37,289 nt of DNA from Deltaproteobacteria bacterium. Lineage in GTDB: Bacteria > Desulfobacterota > DSM-4660 > Desulfatiglandales > HGW-15. The position numbers were made by a program, and so were the translations under genes. The notes below the pieces were generated by a model. That model was not told the origin of the DNA. It did not search any database and saw nothing but the letters and a program-made list of their open reading frames with translations. Positions within the stretch are counted from its first letter, which is position 1; every line of letters begins with the position of its first letter. Where the stretch lies: the NCBI GenBank assembly GCA_019310485.1, contig JAFDEF010000026.1, positions 1 to 37,289 of the forward strand, written 5' to 3'. Below, piece by piece: positions 34,001 to 37,289 of this stretch.

Positions 34001-34362
34001 ATGTCGGATATGATGATAACAGGCCCATGAGAGGCAAGAAGATTGCTATCTATGGGGCATCAGGTGCTCTTCCCCTTTGGATTGATACAGCAAATGCAAT
34101 TGTAAACAGCAAAACATATAGAGACCATCTGGAAATGGCTGACCTTGTTTTTTCATCTCCATCGAATCTAACTCTTACGGACAGAGAATTGCTGCCGGTA
34201 CCGGTCTCCTCAATATCAGGCCTACCCTTAGGGCAGGCTAGAGAAGAGGTTACAGATCATTTTCCCAAGGTCTTAAGTTATGCTGAGATCAGTGGAGTCT
34301 CCCTATTTCTTAGGAGAACATTTGAGCCCTTGGGAGGAGTACATAATGAAGAAGAAAACTAG
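31099..34362 (+). CDS. Class A penicillin-binding protein (PBP1A type) with large transpeptidase insertion
   Basis: About 1087 residues from ATG 31099, beginning with an N-terminal membrane anchor (IKILLFLGLFVLLLAVASFT). The GT51 glycosyltransferase follows: ATEDKNFFKHHGFDLRAI with the catalytic Glu, QGGSTITQQTAKNIF and the variant LEMYVNQFFVTGFGRG. The transpeptidase has SIFK, SEN and KTGT, all intact, so it should polymerise and cross-link peptidoglycan. The SEN-to-KTG distance is about 380 residues, roughly twice that of E. coli PBP1A, because of a charged, mostly helical insertion (about 33,000-33,600 bp). An upstream GTG (31051) would add 16 residues before the anchor. The stop overlaps the lipoprotein gene by 17 bp. 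Confidence 0.93.
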   Translation: MKIRKIKILLFLGLFVLLLAVASFTFVYFQVSRETSERIQKGAINRIIFSESPVYYDDGKSILGVFFERTHRKYIQYKDIPPVFIKALVATEDKNFFKHHGFDLRAIARALVANIRARKVIQGGSTITQQTAKNIFKRQRRSLKAKIKELVQAMLLERKYTKQEILEMYVNQFFVTGFGRGLRIAAQYYFDKKAKDLDLVEAAFIAGSVKSPNRYNPFTKKTEAEKKKAMRLAKMRKDYVLSNMLKMKFINREQYLTARQREVPFKQGRVSYRLNVMLDYIREQLESEYFKKILEEQGIENIATSGIKIYTSINKEIQEGALRSIRSHLPLLDVQLSGYDEALLQKRYRDLANERLIKQEAGLPFLCQVTHVERSIRNPYIMVAWDNGGGIIDYKGLLPLADAWIKGRVGKWAKFERRNVLEFLKHFHTGDLVAVQFVGDGKENGKTHLLLTEIPTLEGGIVVMQAGMIKAMVGGFFDRFFNRAVDAKRQLGSIFKPIVFTAALQLKWNNLDPLVNKPDLFKFEKTFYVPKPDHKPKSEKVSLAWAGAKSENLATVWLLYHLTDRLNMSEFRKVVELLGVAQKKGESYFDYSERIRDKYGVVVDNQALMEAAFEEAKKEVASDIIFGGYEEALPTLGRLHYRIDKQMFSPDRPEEYEIRRLSFTELNSENFEMKERLKRIKELLYSYTQQEDPRLEEIISKELAHFYVKQDTSLVERIVYKQNFPSSGDSRLVPIAIAGRISTLEKLAAQKIWIDGVLPSGALDMLDAQVKEVYERLIHYRRYDPEVLYKISDFRRLVNLLYVVRLSEELGVSTHLDPVLSFPLGANSISILEAGRTYQSIVSGKVYRLDNNTSSSMVPIITKIEDREGKTVWEYTPSPQKILSTRISGQISDILRLVMEQGTGRKARNSVRLSTEIQKEKVGITIPTIGKTGTANRFTNSSFVGVIPAPSGEPIPLDFRKGYVVAAYVGYDDNRPMRGKKIAIYGASGALPLWIDTANAIVNSKTYRDHLEMADLVFSSPSNLTLTDRELLPVPVSSISGLPLGQAREEVTDHFPKVLSYAEISGVSLFLRRTFEPLGGVHNEEEN

Positions 34363-35734
34363 AACTCATATGCTTATCACCCTCTTCTTATTGGTATTTC
34401 TTGCCGGATGTGCGGGAACCTTCACCAAGGTGCCGGTTGTAAAACCAAGACCTAAACTCTATTACAAGACAGTGCTGCCGCTCAGTGCCATTGATGAAAA
34501 AATAAGCTATCTTAAAAGCTTGCTTGAATCGGGAGAACTGGAAGGGAGTGATCGTGAGCTGGCGCTCGATCTGCTAACCAACTATCAGGCAATAAGAGAT
34601 GCAGTTCAGGAACCCGCAAATCGAGCCGAGAGGGAAAAAGTAATACGACTTCTTTTTGCAAACCGCTCCATGGTTGAAAAAAGGTATTTTTCAGAAAAGA
34701 ACAAGGGGACCAAGGAATACCCGCATGTCGTTAACCAATTTATTGCAAGCCAAAAAGAAATCGTCAATAAATACCTCTCCGGAGATTACCGGGGGGTAAT
34801 TGACTTAACCATCAGACTGGAAAAAAAATTCGGTCCTGACTCTCTTACCCCGGAAATTGGCGTCCTGTTTGCCCGCTCGCTTGCAAGTAAAGGGATGGTG
34901 AAAGACGCTATAGCAATTGGTGAAAAAATCTCGAAGGATCTCCAGGGCAAACCAGATTTTCTTTCTCTGCAGGGCAATCTTATCAGATGGTATCTTGATG
35001 CCGGGGACAACCAGGGGGCAAGAATGTCATACAAGCGGCTAGTCAATTACTTCAATGAAAAAGAAAAAGCATTAAGAATTGCAAAGGAAAATATTTCAGC
35101 GCATGAAAAAGAAATCTCGGCTTCCACCTCCGTCGAAGAGGAAGGGCGTATCTCTTACAGTAATGAAAAAACAAAACCTAATTCTCTCAAAGACATTTTG
35201 GATGAGGTGAACACCCTGATTGAAGCCCATCAGTTTGACAGAGCAAAGCTCCTCTTAATTCAGCAAAGGATTAGGGCGCAGGAAGACTCTGATAAGAGCC
35301 TTATTGACAGCGCCCTAAAATCCGTGGACCTCGCAGAGGAAAAGTTTCAGAAGCAAATGCAGGCCAGCACCGACTTGAAAGCACAGATCATCAAGGATGC
35401 TTCTGATTTGATTGAAAGAGAAAACTATGAAGCAGCGATTGCAAAACTTGACTCCCTTTCCAAAGTCGGGGTTCAGGGCCCGGAGACCAAGAAGTTGAGG
35501 GCGCTCGCAGTAGAAAAACTTATTAACAGGGACAGGAACAGGGCTGCAAAACTGTACCTGCTCGCGAAGCACACAAGAGAGCCTTCGAAAAAAGAAGAAC
35601 TTCTTCTTTCTTCTTACCAAATACTCAAGGCTCTGCTGGAGAAATTCCCCTCAACACCCCTTACTGATAAAATACGTGATCACATCAAGAAGATAGAGGA
35701 CGAGCTTGATAAGCTTCCAGATGGGTCAGGATAG
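34346..35734 (+). CDS. Lipoprotein with helical (TPR-like) repeats, overlapping the PBP gene
   Basis: 462 residues from ATG 34346 (GGAGGAG upstream). N-terminus MKKKTRTHMLITLFLLVFLAGC is a lipoprotein signal with lipobox LAGC and lipidated C22. The rest is charged and helical, with TPR-like paired helices (SGDYRGVIDLTIRLEKKFG; GVLFARSLASKGMVKDAIAI; DQAKLL-type repeats near 330; NYEAAIAKLDSLSKVGVQ). No enzymatic motif is seen. The gene start lies inside the end of the PBP gene, so the two are translationally coupled. By analogy to E. coli LpoA, a TPR-containing outer-membrane lipoprotein that activates PBP1A, it may be the cognate activator; sequence homology to LpoA was not demonstrated. Confidence 0.85.
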   Translation: MKKKTRTHMLITLFLLVFLAGCAGTFTKVPVVKPRPKLYYKTVLPLSAIDEKISYLKSLLESGELEGSDRELALDLLTNYQAIRDAVQEPANRAEREKVIRLLFANRSMVEKRYFSEKNKGTKEYPHVVNQFIASQKEIVNKYLSGDYRGVIDLTIRLEKKFGPDSLTPEIGVLFARSLASKGMVKDAIAIGEKISKDLQGKPDFLSLQGNLIRWYLDAGDNQGARMSYKRLVNYFNEKEKALRIAKENISAHEKEISASTSVEEEGRISYSNEKTKPNSLKDILDEVNTLIEAHQFDRAKLLLIQQRIRAQEDSDKSLIDSALKSVDLAEEKFQKQMQASTDLKAQIIKDASDLIERENYEAAIAKLDSLSKVGVQGPETKKLRALAVEKLINRDRNRAAKLYLLAKHTREPSKKEELLLSSYQILKALLEKFPSTPLTDKIRDHIKKIEDELDKLPDGSG

Positions 35735-35737
35735 GTG

Positions 35738-36664
35738 ATGCATTCCCCGGAAAACAGCCGCGTAGTAGGTTTGGGCCAGGCATGTGTTGACTACCTTGGC
35801 AGGGTGCCTGTTTATCCCGAGGAAGACCAGAAGGTGGAGTTGCTCGACATCCAGCAGCAGTGTGGTGGACCAGCCTCCACCGCCATGGTCACACTGGCCC
35901 GGCTGGGTGTTAAGACTTCTTTTCTGGGTTCTGTTTCAGATGATCCCTTTGGGGTGAAAATAGTCGAGGGCCTGAAAAAGGAAAATAATGTGGATTTTCG
36001 TTTTCTGAAAATAACACCCGGCTACACATCGCAGTTCGCCTTTATTGCAATCAGCAAGAGTGGCGGGCATAGAACGATCTTCTGGCATCGCGGAAGCGTT
36101 CCTCATCTTAAGCCACGGGACATTGATATTTCCCCTTTTAGCAATGCTGAGATACTACACCTTGACGGACTGATGGTTGAAGCCTCCATTGAGGCAGCGC
36201 GTCAGGCAAAGAAACTGGGGATCAAGGTAGTCATGGATGCCGGTACCATGAGAGAGGGCTCCCGGGAGCTGGCTGCACTCACTGACGTGCTTATTGCATC
36301 AGAGAAATTCCCCCAGCCTCTTGTGGGAAAAAATGCTTCGCCTGAAAATGGCCTCCATGCCTTACACAACCTCGGCCCAGGAGTTGTGGTCATAACAATG
36401 GGTCAGAGAGGAAGCGTGGGTTGGGATGGTAACAACCTTATCTGGCAGAAAGCGTTTCCCGTCCATGCTGTGGATACCACGGGTGCGGGTGATGTATACC
36501 ACGGCGCTTACATATACGGCATGCTTCAAGGATGGGAGATGAGAAAATGTATGCGCTTTGCCTCTGCCGCATCAGCCATCAAGTGCAAAGCAATAGGTGC
36601 GAGGGCGGGCATCCCCGGCTTAAAAGAAATAGAAGCCCTGATGGACTCGTTCCCCGGAATATGA
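35738..36664 (+). CDS. PfkB-family carbohydrate (or nucleoside) kinase
   Basis: 308 residues of the ribokinase/PfkB family. N-terminal strand VVGLGQACVDYLG, first family signature CGGPASTAMVTLARLGVKTSF with GSVSDDPFG, and the second signature DTTGAGDVYHGAYIYGMLQG carrying the anion hole and catalytic Asp. Length is normal. The start ATG 35738 lies just after the lipoprotein stop with AGGATAGG upstream; a GTG at 35735 is equally spaced. The substrate cannot be deduced; the LDIQQQCGGPAS segment and the purine-salvage genes upstream would permit a sugar or nucleoside. It is probably the last gene of the PBP-lipoprotein-PfkB run. Confidence 0.93.
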   Translation: MHSPENSRVVGLGQACVDYLGRVPVYPEEDQKVELLDIQQQCGGPASTAMVTLARLGVKTSFLGSVSDDPFGVKIVEGLKKENNVDFRFLKITPGYTSQFAFIAISKSGGHRTIFWHRGSVPHLKPRDIDISPFSNAEILHLDGLMVEASIEAARQAKKLGIKVVMDAGTMREGSRELAALTDVLIASEKFPQPLVGKNASPENGLHALHNLGPGVVVITMGQRGSVGWDGNNLIWQKAFPVHAVDTTGAGDVYHGAYIYGMLQGWEMRKCMRFASAASAIKCKAIGARAGIPGLKEIEALMDSFPGI

Positions 36665-36994
36665 AAAACTTACTGCAAAAGCCTTTACAAATGAGAATTC
36701 CGCATTAAATTTAAGCCAAGAACAACAGTTGAGATTTGTAGATATTTCAGAGCTTGCTCTTTTAAAATCTTATTTGCGTGCTGCCCAACTTCAACACTGA
36801 AGGAATGAACCTGAAGGCCGGGTAGGCCATAGAAGGTTAATATTTAGAGACGGGAGTTGCGGGTAGCACTAAAGGCGGCTTCTCGGGTGTGCGTGCATCT
36901 TTTCTACCGGACATCTTCCACATTTTTTGAGAGGTGGTCCCGTAGGATATAAACGGCAAACTGGGAAGCCGCGTCTTTTTTGTATGCAATCCCT
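36665..36994. other. 330-bp non-coding region after the PfkB gene
   Basis: No coding frame, RNA gene or clear terminator was found. The stretch is of mixed composition and leads into a palindromic repeat and gene debris, so it probably belongs to the same decayed segment. Confidence 0.5.
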
Positions 36995-37039
36995 TTTACC
37001 CCGTAGGAATGCCCCGTGCAAAACTCCACAGGGTTTACT
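36995..37039 (-). repeat. Dispersed palindromic repeat, compact copy
   Basis: A 45-bp element in inverted orientation to the copy at 24928-25036. On the minus strand it reads AGTAAACCCTGTGGAG at its start and CATTCCTACGGGGTAAA at its end. It lacks the central palindromic expansion of the other copy. Its first TAA is the stop codon of the adjacent DinB-like remnant, so the element may have inserted there or captured the stop. Confidence 0.7.
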
Positions 37040-37175
37040 CGTTAGGGGTTTGTGGAAGCGTTCTACCCCTTTTTATTGCACCATCCCCAAATTTCTCCCT
37101 GATAGTATCAAGAGCCTTTTCAACAGCTTTCCATGAGCCAGCCTCAGGCTCGAGTATTTCAAAGAGGTTAAGTTG
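37035..37175 (-). pseudogene. C-terminal remnant of a DinB-type DNA polymerase IV gene
   Basis: The minus strand encodes QLNLFEILEPEAGSWKAVEK, then ALDTIREKFGDGAIKRGRTL and PQTPNE before TAA. QLNLFE, then a helix W..VEKALD.IREKFG and AI.RGR.L, is the typical C-terminus of Y-family polymerase IV. Upstream the frame closes with TGA and no little-finger domain sequence is found in any frame to the window edge, so the gene is broken. The remaining sequence to 37289 holds a short frame (CGGLDLYARV) faintly like IS110 transposase N-termini. Confidence 0.45.
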
Positions 37176-37289
37176 TTTGGTCCTTCACAGTTTTCCGTGG
37201 GTCATACAAGATATAGTGGTATGGACTAATGAGCCAGGTTGTGTTGGAACTCGTGCATATAGGTCAAGCCCACCGCAATGAAAAAGGAT
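37176..37289. other. Right-edge sequence without an intact gene
   Basis: All minus-strand frames contain stops. One 31-codon frame (FHCGGLDLYARVPTQPGSLV) resembles the start of IS110-family transposases (GLDLHAR...LVH) only weakly. Plus-strand frames through 37009-37281 are antisense to the DinB remnant and have no family character. Confidence 0.2.

Noticed and set aside
36927..37281. Two plus-strand frames at the right edge
   Set aside because: They run antisense to the DinB-like remnant and through the palindromic repeat, with no family features.

Overview
The window most likely comes from a strictly anaerobic Desulfobacterota-type bacterium (sulfate reducer or syntroph). This is inferred from gene content: two methylene-tetrahydrofolate reductase modules wired to HdrA/MvhD electron-transfer proteins, selenocysteine use, a tungsten BamB-like oxidoreductase, a 3-hydroxyacyl-CoA dehydrogenase and deltaproteobacterial-style signalling genes. 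No rRNA, tRNA, CRISPR array or intact insertion sequence was seen.

Positions 1-12.4 kb, all on the minus strand, hold two related redox modules. Reading in the direction of transcription, the first is a giant HdrA/GltD-like/HdrA flavoprotein (12386-7950), an MvhD electron carrier (7842-7420), MetV (7405-6737) and MetF (6740-5808). The second is a PAS histidine kinase (5177-3201), a receiver-PAS-histidine kinase hybrid (3204-1726), a MetF paralogue (1580-705) and an HdrA that runs off the left edge (684-1). Both the MvhD gene and the left-edge HdrA gene contain an in-frame TGA exactly where relatives have cysteine, with reading frame and family similarity intact on both sides and a hairpin just downstream. 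They are best read as selenoproteins that ordinary gene calling would truncate or split. Together the modules suggest methylene-THF reduction (Wood-Ljungdahl methyl branch) coupled to NAD(P)H, ferredoxin or other carriers by flavin/Fe-S proteins.

From 12.8 to 16.9 kb the plus strand carries a SixA-like phosphatase, a tightly coupled ParB-domain protein and SPL-type radical SAM protein, a NifU-like Fe-S scaffold and a 3-hydroxyacyl-CoA dehydrogenase. A strong bidirectional terminator (17.03 kb) separates these from minus-strand genes: a 29-residue ribosomal-type peptide, a GGDEF protein, MiaB with an N-terminal extension, NAD kinase, adenine deaminase, and a kinase/phosphotransferase pair.

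From 25.0 to 36.7 kb the plus strand carries a BamB-like tungsten enzyme, gene debris, purine nucleoside phosphorylase, an MTA/SAH-deaminase-type amidohydrolase, an ATP-grasp protein, a class A penicillin-binding protein with a large insertion, an overlapping lipoprotein, and a PfkB kinase. This block is flanked by two inverted copies of a GC-rich palindromic repeat (24928-25036 and 36995-37039), each lying in decayed sequence. The right one overlaps the stop codon of a DinB-like remnant.

All functions are inferred from sequence patterns and family knowledge. No database search or folding program was run.
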